Source: JADYYB01 sp964402985 (GTDB lineage Bacteria; Pseudomonadota; Alphaproteobacteria; Rhizobiales; Kaistiaceae). Taken from it: a DNA stretch of 23,518 nucleotides. Position numbers and translations under genes: made by a program. Positions 15,903 to 22,703 of the stretch are shown here, piece by piece (the first letter of the stretch is position 1; each line of letters starts with the position of its first letter). Under the pieces are notes generated by a model. It made no database searches. It saw nothing but the letters and a program-made list of their open reading frames with translations, and was not told where the DNA came from. The stretch is taken from assembly GCA_964402985.1 (NCBI GenBank), contig CAYOET010000063.1:1-23518 (forward strand), read 5' to 3'.

Positions 15903-17023
15903 ACGAGTTGACCCTTCCCTTTCGCGGCCTCACGGCACGACCGCTCCGCACCTCGCTGACGGTCCTCGGCATCGCGGTGGCGGTGGGCGGGTTCGTCGCC
16001 CTCACCGGGTTGACCAGCGGCGTCCAGTACTCATTTTCGTCGGGGATCGCGGAGACCGGCGCTGACCTCGTCGTCACCCAGCGCAACACCTTCAACCTCA
16101 TCAGCAGCACGGTCCCTGCCACGCTCGAGCCGGCGCTCGCTGCGGTCGATGGCGTGGAGGCGGTGTCGGGCGTTCTCCTCAACATCACCCCGGCCGACGA
16201 GGCCGCCAACGTCGTCATCGCCGGTTGGCCGAGCGAGAGCTTCCTGTGGCAGGACGTGCGTCTCCTCAACGGACGCATTCCCGAGGATACCGACGCTTGG
16301 CCGGTCATCCTCGGCAAGTCGATCGCCGGCGCGCTCGGCAAGGAGGTCGGCGATACGATCGAACTCGAGTTCCAGCCTTACACCGTCATCGGCATCGCGG
16401 CCTTCTCGTCGGCGCTCAACGAGAATCTCGCCATCGTGCCGCTGGAGGGCCTGCAGACGCTGGTGTCGCGGGACGGGGTGTACACCCTGTTCGAGATCAA
16501 GCTCGAACGCCCGCTCAGCGAGGCCCGCGTTGCCGCCGCCAAATCCAGCCTCGCCGCCGCCATCGGCGCTGGCTTCGAGGTCGGCGACACCCAGGAATTT
16601 GCAGGCAACATAAGGGTCTTCAGCCTGCTCGAGGCGATCGCCCGAACCGTGTCGCTGGTCGTCCTCGCCATGGCGACGATCGTCGTCGCCAACACGCTCC
16701 TGATGGCGGTGAACGAGCGAACCTTCGAGATCGGGGTGCTCGCCTCGGTCGGCTGGGCGCCGCGGCGCATCCTCCGCCTCATCCTCATCGAAGGCGTCCT
16801 CATGAGCGCGGTCGGCGGGATCATGGGAGTCATCATCGGAGCCCTCGCCATGGAGATGGCGTCGCGAACGCAGTTCGCGGCCGGCTTGCTCGTCCCCTAC
16901 CTGACCGGTTGGTCGGTCTTCCAGGCGCTGGTCTTCGTCCTCATCGCCGGTCCCCTCGGCGCCCTCTACCCCGCCTGGCGTGCCACGCGCCTCCTCCCCG
17001 CCGAGGCCCTCCGCGCTCCCTGA
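15899..17023 (+). CDS. ABC transporter permease, FtsX/MacB (LolC/E-like) family
   Basis: Inner-membrane permease of 374 residues with the classical type VII layout: one N-terminal helix (about 19-39), a periplasmic domain of some 200 residues (MacB_PCD-like, 40-245), then three helices (about 249-271, 297-318, 339-358). The cytoplasmic segment NERTFEIGVLASVGWAPRRI (272-291) is the conserved FtsX-domain region that couples to the ATPase. The protein ends in PAWRATRLLPAEALR, also typical. Such permeases work mechanically, passing lipoproteins, lipids or natural products to periplasmic partners. Start ATG 15899 overlaps the ATPase stop. The full length for a single FtsX subunit suggests a homodimer. 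Last gene of the plus-strand operon. Confidence 0.92.
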   Translation: MNELTLPFRGLTARPLRTSLTVLGIAVAVGGFVALTGLTSGVQYSFSSGIAETGADLVVTQRNTFNLISSTVPATLEPALAAVDGVEAVSGVLLNITPADEAANVVIAGWPSESFLWQDVRLLNGRIPEDTDAWPVILGKSIAGALGKEVGDTIELEFQPYTVIGIAAFSSALNENLAIVPLEGLQTLVSRDGVYTLFEIKLERPLSEARVAAAKSSLAAAIGAGFEVGDTQEFAGNIRVFSLLEAIARTVSLVVLAMATIVVANTLLMAVNERTFEIGVLASVGWAPRRILRLILIEGVLMSAVGGIMGVIIGALAMEMASRTQFAAGLLVPYLTGWSVFQALVFVLIAGPLGALYPAWRATRLLPAEALRAP

Positions 17024-17068
17024 CCGCCCGCGAGAAACCCGCGAGCTGCGCTTGCCGAGGCGTCAGTC

Positions 17069-17105
17069 AAAACGAAAAAGGCCAGGGTGACGGATCACCC
17101 CGGCC
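17069..17105 (-). terminator. Intrinsic terminator of the pseudoazurin gene
   Basis: Read on the minus strand, a near-perfect hairpin (17105-17080; arms of 11 bases with one mismatch and a 4-base loop) is followed at once by a T-rich run (17079-17069, TTTTTCGTTTT). It lies about 40 bases after the pseudoazurin stop codon. On the plus strand there is no T-run, so it would stop the operon ending at 17023 less efficiently, though the hairpin could still act from that side. Confidence 0.85.
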
Positions 17106-17144
17106 GCTCTCTTCCGATGTCGTGAAAAGGAAACGCCTCGATCC

Positions 17145-17591
17145 CTACGGCGCGACCTGGCCGAGGAGGGTGGCGAACACCCCGCCCGCGCGCCCGGCAT
17201 GCGTGACGGCCTTGGCGGCATCGAGGTTGACCGGAGCGCCGACCTGGATGACGCCGACCATGCCCATCCCGTAGTGCGGGAGGCACTTGTAGCCGTAGAC
17301 GCCCTCGACGGTGAAGGTCACGACGGTCTCGACGTTGAACGGGTTCTTGAACGGCTGGGCACCCGGGGGAACCATGCCCTCGATGCTCTCGGCGTTATGG
17401 CCCGGCTGGGCCGGAACGAAGCGCACGGTGTCGCCCGCGGCGATGCGCAGATAGGCCGGCTCGAACACCATCGGCGTGCCGTCGGTGCCGCGGCTCATCA
17501 TCTGCACGACGTGCTCGGCGGCATAGGCCGGGGCGGGCGCGAACGCGACCGCCAGGGCGGCGCCCACAACTGCCATCATCGATCTCATCAT
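17145..17591 (-). CDS. Pseudoazurin (type 1 blue copper protein)
   Basis: Small periplasmic electron carrier of 148 residues that shuttles electrons from the respiratory chain to reductases such as copper nitrite reductase, nitrous oxide reductase or methylamine-related enzymes. Signal peptide: residues 1 to about 24, ending PAYA before AEH. The copper ligands are His65 (GHNAES), Cys103 and His106 (YKCLPH) and Met111 (GMGM). The spacing of 38, 3 and 5 residues is that of known pseudoazurins. The C-terminal segment after 118 is the usual helical tail. ATG 17591 has GGAGG (17599-17603 on the plus strand) 7 bases upstream. It stands alone, with no reductase or cytochrome gene next to it, so its partner is unknown. 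Confidence 0.95.
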   Translation of the reverse strand: MMRSMMAVVGAALAVAFAPAPAYAAEHVVQMMSRGTDGTPMVFEPAYLRIAAGDTVRFVPAQPGHNAESIEGMVPPGAQPFKNPFNVETVVTFTVEGVYGYKCLPHYGMGMVGVIQVGAPVNLDAAKAVTHAGRAGGVFATLLGQVAP

Positions 17592-17899
17592 TGACTTTCC
17601 TCCAGTGCGATGCCGGCTTGGACCGGCCTTGGTGTTGGACGTTGCGACCTAATGAATGCGGGAGCGATCATCAAGCTCCGGCTCAGTAACGCGGCAAAGA
17701 GACGCACAACACTGAGATTGAACAATTAAAGTGTGCGCCGCGAAGACAGTAGATCAGCGCAAGGCCAATCGCCGCATCTCGGTTATACGATTACTCTAAA
17801 GTAGTGTGTGGGAGGTTTGTTGCAGCTTGTACCGATCCCTCAGGAATGCGGCGGGACTGAGGTGGGCCCGGAGGCCCACCCGTACCAGCTGCGGATCGG
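17592..17899 (-). promoter_or_regulatory. Intergenic region upstream of pseudoazurin, with downstream hairpin of the NHL gene
   Basis: This region should contain the pseudoazurin promoter and the end of the NHL-gene transcript. The stretch 17705-17820 is noticeably A/T-richer than its surroundings, which fits a promoter. No FNR/NNR-type TTGAT-N4-ATCAA box was found, although denitrification pseudoazurins often have one. A small hairpin (GCCGG 17612-17616 with CCGGC 17623-17627) lies in the presumed leader just ahead of the ribosome binding site. No coding sequence is supported. Confidence 0.35.
17861..17880 (-). terminator. Perfect hairpin downstream of the NHL gene, possible terminator
   Basis: GGTGGGCC and GGCCCACC form a perfect 8-base-pair stem with a 4-base loop, 20 bases past the stop codon of the NHL-repeat gene. 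There is no T-run after it on either strand, so it is a transcript-end hairpin or a Rho-assisted stop rather than a classical intrinsic terminator. Confidence 0.45.
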
Positions 17900-19039
17900 T
17901 CAGTTCGCAGAGAAGCGGGTGAACGCCCCGCCGGCCGTGGCGAGTGACGCCGGCCCCTCGGCGGAGAAGACATTGCCGTCCTCGTCGACGGCGACTCCCT
18001 CACCGGCCGTGCCCTGATAGACTCGGCCCTCGAACGGGAAGGGCGGGATGAAGCCGGTGATGCGGTCCTCGTGGATGTTGCCGATGCGGATGCCGTCGCT
18101 CCAGCCGACATGGTTGAACGGCGTCGACTCGGAGTCGATGGCGTAGACCATGTCGTCGTCGGTGATGTAGAGGCCGCTCACCCGGCCGAACATGTAGCGC
18201 GACTCGAGGTAGTTGCCGTCGCCATCGAAGATCTCGATGCGGTGGTTGCCGCGGTCCGCGACCCACAGCCGGCCGAGCGAGTCGAACGCCAACGCATGCG
18301 GCGTGCGGAACTCGCCGTGGCGAACCCCGATCCGGCCCCATTCCTGGATGTAGGTGCCGTCGGGCGCGAACTTGATGATGCGACCGGTCAGCATGTTGGT
18401 GCGGCCCTCCTCGACCGCCGTCTGGGTGATCATGCCCTGGCCGCTGTGCCCGTCGGACACGTAGATGCTGCCGTCGGGACCGACCACGACGTCGTTGGGC
18501 TGGTTGAAATGCGTAGCGTCGTTGCCGGCCACGCCCGCCGTGCCGAGGCTCATCAGGAGCTCGCCGGTCGGGCTGAACTTGTGCACCTGCTGGCCCTTGG
18601 TGCGCGCTTCGTTGTTGGCGAAATCGGTCACCCAGACATTGCCCTCCTCGTCGACGAAGATGCCGTGTGGGGTGACCATGAGCCCGCCGCCGAAATTGGC
18701 GAGGATCGCGCCGCTCTGCCGGTCGAATTTGAAGATCGGATCGACCGGGTTGGTGTCGCAGCTGATCCCGCCGCCGCTGAGCGCGCCCGACCCGCAGCGC
18801 TCATAGGCCCAGATATTGCCGTCGATCGGGTCGATGTCGATGCCTGCGCTGGTGCCCCATCGCCGTCCAGCCGGCAGCGTGCCCCAGTTGCGGGTCATGT
18901 TGGGAACCGGATTGGGCAGTCCCTCGCCGGTGATGGGGTTGGGAGCGACGGAGCCCGATTGGGCAATGGCGCTCGCCGGCATGAGCAGGACAGGCGCGCA
19001 TGCGATCCACAAAGTCGCGAGTACTCGACGTGAAAGCAT
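17900..19039 (-). CDS. Secreted NHL-repeat beta-propeller protein
   Basis: Exported six-bladed propeller-type protein of 379 residues. The start is ATG 19039, because GGGAGG (plus-strand 19047-19052) lies 7 bases upstream; ATG 19045 would be only one base from it, and longer upstream reading lacks support. Signal peptide: residues 1 to about 26, ending ASAIA before QSG. Repeated blades carry the NHL pattern, for example PHGIFVDEEGNVWVTDFANN, QPNDVVVGPDGSIYVSDGHS, PHALAFDSLGRLWVADRGNHRIEIFD (split across neighbouring segments) and a final EGVAVDEDGNVFSAE. Relatives include peptidyl-alpha-hydroxyglycine lyase-like and SMP-30-like propellers, but no catalytic signature can be assigned, so a binding or scaffold role is equally possible. 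A pseudoazurin gene follows on the same strand after about 300 bases; co-function is not evident. Confidence 0.85.
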   Translation of the reverse strand: MLSRRVLATLWIACAPVLLMPASAIAQSGSVAPNPITGEGLPNPVPNMTRNWGTLPAGRRWGTSAGIDIDPIDGNIWAYERCGSGALSGGGISCDTNPVDPIFKFDRQSGAILANFGGGLMVTPHGIFVDEEGNVWVTDFANNEARTKGQQVHKFSPTGELLMSLGTAGVAGNDATHFNQPNDVVVGPDGSIYVSDGHSGQGMITQTAVEEGRTNMLTGRIIKFAPDGTYIQEWGRIGVRHGEFRTPHALAFDSLGRLWVADRGNHRIEIFDGDGNYLESRYMFGRVSGLYITDDDMVYAIDSESTPFNHVGWSDGIRIGNIHEDRITGFIPPFPFEGRVYQGTAGEGVAVDEDGNVFSAEGPASLATAGGAFTRFSAN

Positions 19040-19265
19040 TGGCATTCCTCCCGTAGATTGCCTTCGCCCGCGCCCCCCCCTCCAGCGCGAGCGAGCCGCG
19101 ATCTCCCGAACGGGCCGAGCCGCAAGCAAGGCCTCATCCCGTCGCGGCAGCCTTAGGTAGCAGGCCACGCCGCGGCCAACTACCTCCCAAGACGGACGGG
19201 TTGTTTCGGGTCGGGTCGGCTGATCGGCCCAGCCGGATCGATCGTGGGAGAGCGGAGAGAGAAGC
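19040..19265 (-). promoter_or_regulatory. Intergenic region between the GGDEF-EAL gene end and the NHL gene start
   Basis: Apart from the NHL gene ribosome binding site (19047-19052) only one structure is visible: CGGCTG (19217-19222) and CAGCCG (19230-19235), a 6-base-pair hairpin some 30 bases after the GGDEF-EAL stop. It has no T-run. The NHL promoter should lie here but no clear hexamers were recognised. Confidence 0.3.
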
Positions 19266-21305
19266 CTAAGATCCCGCGGACTTCCGCTTCGCGGGCATCG
19301 CGTCCTCGTCGGGCGCGGGGAGCGGCGGCTGCTTCGCCGCCGCCTTCCGTTCGGCCATCGTGCGCATCAGTTCGGCGGTGAGCGCGGCGGCCACCTCCGT
19401 GTTGGGAACGGCCTTCCCGAACAGGAAGCCCTGCACGAGGTCGGCATTGGCCTCGTTGAGGAAGGAGAGCTGGCCGGTCGACTCGACGCCCTCGACCGTT
19501 ACCTGCATCCCCAATTCGCGACCCAGCGCGATGATCGTCTTCACGACCATCGCGGCCTCGCGCCCGTGGCCTTCATCGCCGCTGAAGCCACGCATGAAAC
19601 TTTGGTCGATTTTGATCTTGTCGAAGGGGAAGCGCCACAAATAGCTGAGGCTCGAATAGCCGGTGCCGAAATCGTCCATCACCACCGCCACGCCCATGGC
19701 CTTGATCTCGCGGAGCTCGGCCATGACCGCCTCGGTGTCGCCGAGGAGGAGGGTCTCGGTGATCTCGAGTTCGAGCCGATGCGGCGCGAGGCCGGCCTTG
19801 CGCAGCCCGCTGCTCACGTTCTTCGCGATCGATCCGACTCCGAATTGCATTGGCGAGAGGTTGACCGCGACGCTGAGATGCGCCGGCCAGGTCGCCGCCG
19901 TGCGGCACGCTTCCTCGATGATCCACTCGCCCGCCTTTTCGATGAGGTGGAGGTCCTCGAGGACGGGGACGAAGGTGAGCGGCGGGATGTTCGTGCCGTC
20001 GGGCAGCTCCAGGCGCATGAGTGCCTCGAACCCCCTGATCGTGTGGGTGCTCACATCCACGACAGGCTGGTAGTGGAGCCGGAATCCGTCATGCGTGGCG
20101 GCGTGGCGAACCGTCTTCTCCAGCGTCAGGCGGGCCTGCAGCTCCTCGTCGAGGTCGGCGGTAAAGAAGCGGACGCAGTTCCGCCCGTCGGCCTTGCTGC
20201 GGTAGAGCGCGAGATCCGCGCTCTTGAGAACGCGCTCGGGGCTCGTGCCGTCGCGCGGGGCGATCGCCACGCCGATGCTCACCGTGGCGATGATCTCATT
20301 CTCGCGGAAGGCGAGCGGCTCCTCGAGCGCCTTAATGAGACGCGCGGCGAACTCCTCGGCATCGTTCGGGCCGTCGATCGCGCGCTGCACCACGACGAAC
20401 TCGTCGCCGCCCATGCGGGCGATGATGTCGTCGGTGCGAACCGCGGAGCGGAGGCGATGCGCGATCGACTTGAGGAGAAAATCGCCGCCGTCATGGCCGA
20501 GCGCGTCGTTCACCTCCTTGAAGCGGTCAATGTCGATGAAATGCACGGCCAGCGAGCCCCCATGCTCGACAACCTCCGCCAGCTCCACTTCCAGCTGCTC
20601 CATGAGGCTCGCCCGGTTGGCGAGTTCGGTCAGGCCGTCGTGGTGGGCGAGGAAGCGGATGCGGCGGTCGGCCTGCTGCTTCTCGCGGGTGCGGCGGATC
20701 CACGCCACCGCCGGGATGCCGAAGGCCAGCGCGGTGAGGAGACAGAGACCGCCGGCGGCAACGAGGTAGGTGCTGTAATAGGTGTCGCGCTTCTCGCTCT
20801 GATCGACATAGGCGCCGACGATGGCGACGGCGTTGCCGCCGACCGTCACCGGCACGAACGCGCGGGCGTAGAAACTGGGACGGCCGGGGTCGGCGCCATT
20901 TTCATGGACCGACACGACCGGCGTGTTGGTGACCCGCGACTTGACCGCCTCCCGGCTGAAATCGGCGATGTCGACCTGCGCGACGCCGCCTTCGGACACG
21001 AGCTGCGAGTAGCCGTCGCGATTGTAGATCTCGTAGCGGAAGACCTGGCCCGCTTTCCGCGCCCAGTCGAAGAACCGCATGCTGGCGCTCGAGGGCAGCT
21101 GGCCGTCGGCGATCTGCTCCATGTCGGTCACGGTGTCGCCGAGGAGGCGCGCCCAGTTGCGGGCGGCGAGGGTGGCGTCCTGGTAGAGGAGATGATCGGT
21201 CGTGAGCTTCACCGAGCCGAGGGTGCCGGTGACCAGAACAATGCCGATGATCGCTGCAAAGGAGGCGATGCCGCCGATCGAGGGGAGCTTTATCGGGAAC
21301 GTCAT
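19266..21305 (-). CDS. Membrane GGDEF-EAL protein (c-di-GMP synthase/phosphodiesterase) with periplasmic sensor region
   Basis: Bifunctional-type c-di-GMP enzyme of 679 residues. Helix 1 (about 12-30) and helix 2 (about 179-202) bracket a periplasmic region of some 150 residues with no recognised fold motif. The GGDEF domain (about 215-380) has the intact motif GGDEF (299-303), with IDIDRFKEVND upstream, and an inhibitory-site RxxD (Arg290-Asp293) exactly five residues before the motif. The EAL domain (about 395-640) has EAL (427-429), NLSPMQF (482-488), DDFGTGYSSLSYL (544-556), KIDQSF (565-570) and EGVE (605-608), so both domains look catalytically competent. ATG 21305 lies 9 bases after the stop of the DctP-like gene, so the two are co-transcribed. 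The binding protein is therefore a likely partner of the periplasmic region. The C-terminal 30 residues are a charged, proline-rich tail. Confidence 0.93.
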   Translation of the reverse strand: MTFPIKLPSIGGIASFAAIIGIVLVTGTLGSVKLTTDHLLYQDATLAARNWARLLGDTVTDMEQIADGQLPSSASMRFFDWARKAGQVFRYEIYNRDGYSQLVSEGGVAQVDIADFSREAVKSRVTNTPVVSVHENGADPGRPSFYARAFVPVTVGGNAVAIVGAYVDQSEKRDTYYSTYLVAAGGLCLLTALAFGIPAVAWIRRTREKQQADRRIRFLAHHDGLTELANRASLMEQLEVELAEVVEHGGSLAVHFIDIDRFKEVNDALGHDGGDFLLKSIAHRLRSAVRTDDIIARMGGDEFVVVQRAIDGPNDAEEFAARLIKALEEPLAFRENEIIATVSIGVAIAPRDGTSPERVLKSADLALYRSKADGRNCVRFFTADLDEELQARLTLEKTVRHAATHDGFRLHYQPVVDVSTHTIRGFEALMRLELPDGTNIPPLTFVPVLEDLHLIEKAGEWIIEEACRTAATWPAHLSVAVNLSPMQFGVGSIAKNVSSGLRKAGLAPHRLELEITETLLLGDTEAVMAELREIKAMGVAVVMDDFGTGYSSLSYLWRFPFDKIKIDQSFMRGFSGDEGHGREAAMVVKTIIALGRELGMQVTVEGVESTGQLSFLNEANADLVQGFLFGKAVPNTEVAAALTAELMRTMAERKAAAKQPPLPAPDEDAMPAKRKSAGS

Positions 21306-21314
21306 CGGCGCGGC

Positions 21315-22331
21315 CTATCGGTCGACACGGATGGCGTGAAGCTCGCTCTCGGCCAGAGCGAGGAGATCGGGACGACGAGGATCGGCGGCGAGCCAGCTCT
21401 CCGCGACCGCCGCAAAGGCCGCGGCCGCGCGCTCCAGGTCGACAGTCGAGGGATAGATGACGTGGCGGCGCAGATCGGCGCTGAGGGTCTCGATCGCGCG
21501 CTCGTTGTCCGCTTCGACCGCGCCCAGATAGGCCTCTACGAGCCACTCGCCGCTGAAGTGCAGGATGATCGCCTGGGCCTCCGTCGGCAGCGCCTCGAAA
21601 GACCGCCGGCTCATGACCAGCGGGAGCGGCGTCGAGGAGATCCCGAGCAAGTAATGATTGGTGGCAACGCGCGCGATGCCGAACTCGATCAGCGGGCTCG
21701 GTGGCGACGTGGTCCCGTCCAGCGTACCGGCGCTGATCGCGTTCGACGCCTCGGCGAGGGGGGCGGGAACGGGGACCATGCCGAGACCGGTCACGGCCGC
21801 CGCCTCGACCGGGTTGTTGACGCGGATGCGCTGGCCGGCGAGTTCGTCGAGGGAGCCCGCGGGCAGGTGGGAGTGGATGCTGCTCGGCTCGGCCGCGAAG
21901 GGGCCGATCACGACGAGGTCCTCGTAGCCGCGGAGCTCGCCGCGCTCGACCAGGTTGGCGAAGGTAAGCGACGCTTCGCGGACATCGTAAAAGAGTCCAG
22001 GCAGCTCGATCACGCCATTGTCGGGAAAGCGCTCCGGCGTGTAGCCCGGAATGATGAAGGCGATGTCGGCGGTGCCGTCGGCGATGAGCTGAAGCTGCTG
22101 CCGCGGGTCGCGGCCGAGTTCGCCGCCGGCATGAACGTCGATTGAGACAATGCCCTCGCCAGCCGTATTGACGGCGGTCACGAACGGTTCGATCGCCTTG
22201 AGGTAGATCGATGAGCGGTCGGAGCTGAAAAAGGCGAGTGTCAGGGTCACCTGCTGGGCGCGGGCGGCGCCGGGCAGCACGAGCAGAACGAGGAGCAGAA
22301 GGCGCGCCAGACTGGCGGTGACGGCGGACAG
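21315..22331 (-). CDS. TRAP-type (DctP family) periplasmic solute-binding protein
   Basis: Extracytoplasmic binding protein of the DctP family. The mature part starts at QQVTLTLAFF. Family landmarks include DIAFIIPGYTPERFPDNGVIELPGLF, the LAGQRIRVNNPVEAA stretch with the Arg that binds substrate carboxylates, and DGTTSPPSPLIEFGIARV. The start needs comment. The only ATG/GTG/TTG in frame after the upstream TAA is GTG 22280, which would leave a useless 8-residue stub of the signal peptide. CTG 22331 gives a full signal peptide (LARLLLLVLLVLPGAARA, cut before QQ) and has GGAGA (plus-strand 22338-22342) 6 bases upstream, giving 338 residues. No dctQ or dctM gene is adjacent; instead it is followed after 9 bases by a membrane GGDEF-EAL gene, suggesting a signalling rather than an uptake role. 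Family certain, start inferred. Confidence 0.85.
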   Translation of the reverse strand: MSAVTASLARLLLLVLLVLPGAARAQQVTLTLAFFSSDRSSIYLKAIEPFVTAVNTAGEGIVSIDVHAGGELGRDPRQQLQLIADGTADIAFIIPGYTPERFPDNGVIELPGLFYDVREASLTFANLVERGELRGYEDLVVIGPFAAEPSSIHSHLPAGSLDELAGQRIRVNNPVEAAAVTGLGMVPVPAPLAEASNAISAGTLDGTTSPPSPLIEFGIARVATNHYLLGISSTPLPLVMSRRSFEALPTEAQAIILHFSGEWLVEAYLGAVEADNERAIETLSADLRRHVIYPSTVDLERAAAAFAAVAESWLAADPRRPDLLALAESELHAIRVDR

Positions 22332-22670
22332 GGCAGTTCTCCGGCGGTGGTTCTTTACGCGCCGGACGCTACGGGCATTGCTTTAACGGAGTGCTGCCCC
22401 GATAGGACGAAGTTGAGTGGCCCCAGGTCCCGCAACTGACAATATCCATTGCGGGAATCGCTTATTCTCGTGAACGACGATGACATTCTCGAGATCAGAT
22501 CGAGCCACAGCCTCATTAATGACCCGAGGGGTGACTAGTCCTGACGATACGATCAAGTTAAGTCACTTTTACTTGCGTGTGCTCGGCGCGACGCGTTCGA
22601 GCGGCAATGCGGCTGGGCGCGGTTCGTCGCCGACGAGGGCGAACCTCCCCCGCGACCGCGACGGGAGGAA
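22332..22670. promoter_or_regulatory. Upstream region of the dctP-like/GGDEF-EAL operon
   Basis: No gene is supported in this stretch. It holds the ribosome binding site for the CTG start (22338-22342), a perfect inverted repeat at 22428-22456 described separately, and a relatively A/T-rich section around 22440-22570 in which the promoter probably lies. Short reading frames here have no ribosome binding site and no protein-like composition. Confidence 0.35.
22428..22456. repeat. Perfect 8-base inverted repeat upstream of the dctP-like operon
   Basis: TCCCGCAA (22428-22435) and TTGCGGGA (22449-22456) are exact reverse complements separated by 13 bases. The centre-to-centre distance is 21 bases, two helical turns, which suits a dimeric regulator. 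It lies about 100 bases upstream of the CTG start at 22331, a normal place for an operator. It could instead be an RNA hairpin, but no T-run follows. Confidence 0.5.
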
Positions 22671-22693
22671 GGCCGGGGCGCGAGGCCCCGGCC
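22671..22693 (-). terminator. Hairpin terminator after the lectin-like gene
   Basis: A perfect 9-base-pair G/C stem (GGCCGGGGC with GCCCCGGCC, loop of 5) begins 10 bases after the stop codon of the lectin-like gene. On the minus strand it is followed by TTCCTCCC, a poor T-run, so termination may be partial or need Rho. Confidence 0.6.
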
Positions 22694-22703
22694 ATGGACC
22701 GGG

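Noticed and set aside
17592..17830. FNR/ANR-type site upstream of pseudoazurin
   Set aside because: The region contains GATCATCAA and similar partial words but no TTGAT-N4-ATCAA match with both halves.
19040..19168. N-terminal extension of the NHL protein to an upstream ATG at 19168
   Set aside because: It would bury the signal peptide behind 43 arginine-rich residues; the ribosome binding site at 19047-19052 and the signal peptide both support ATG 19039.
19566..22145. Plus-strand open frame of 859 codons over the GGDEF-EAL and DctP-like genes
   Set aside because: It is complementary to two well-supported minus-strand genes and its translation lacks recognisable domains.
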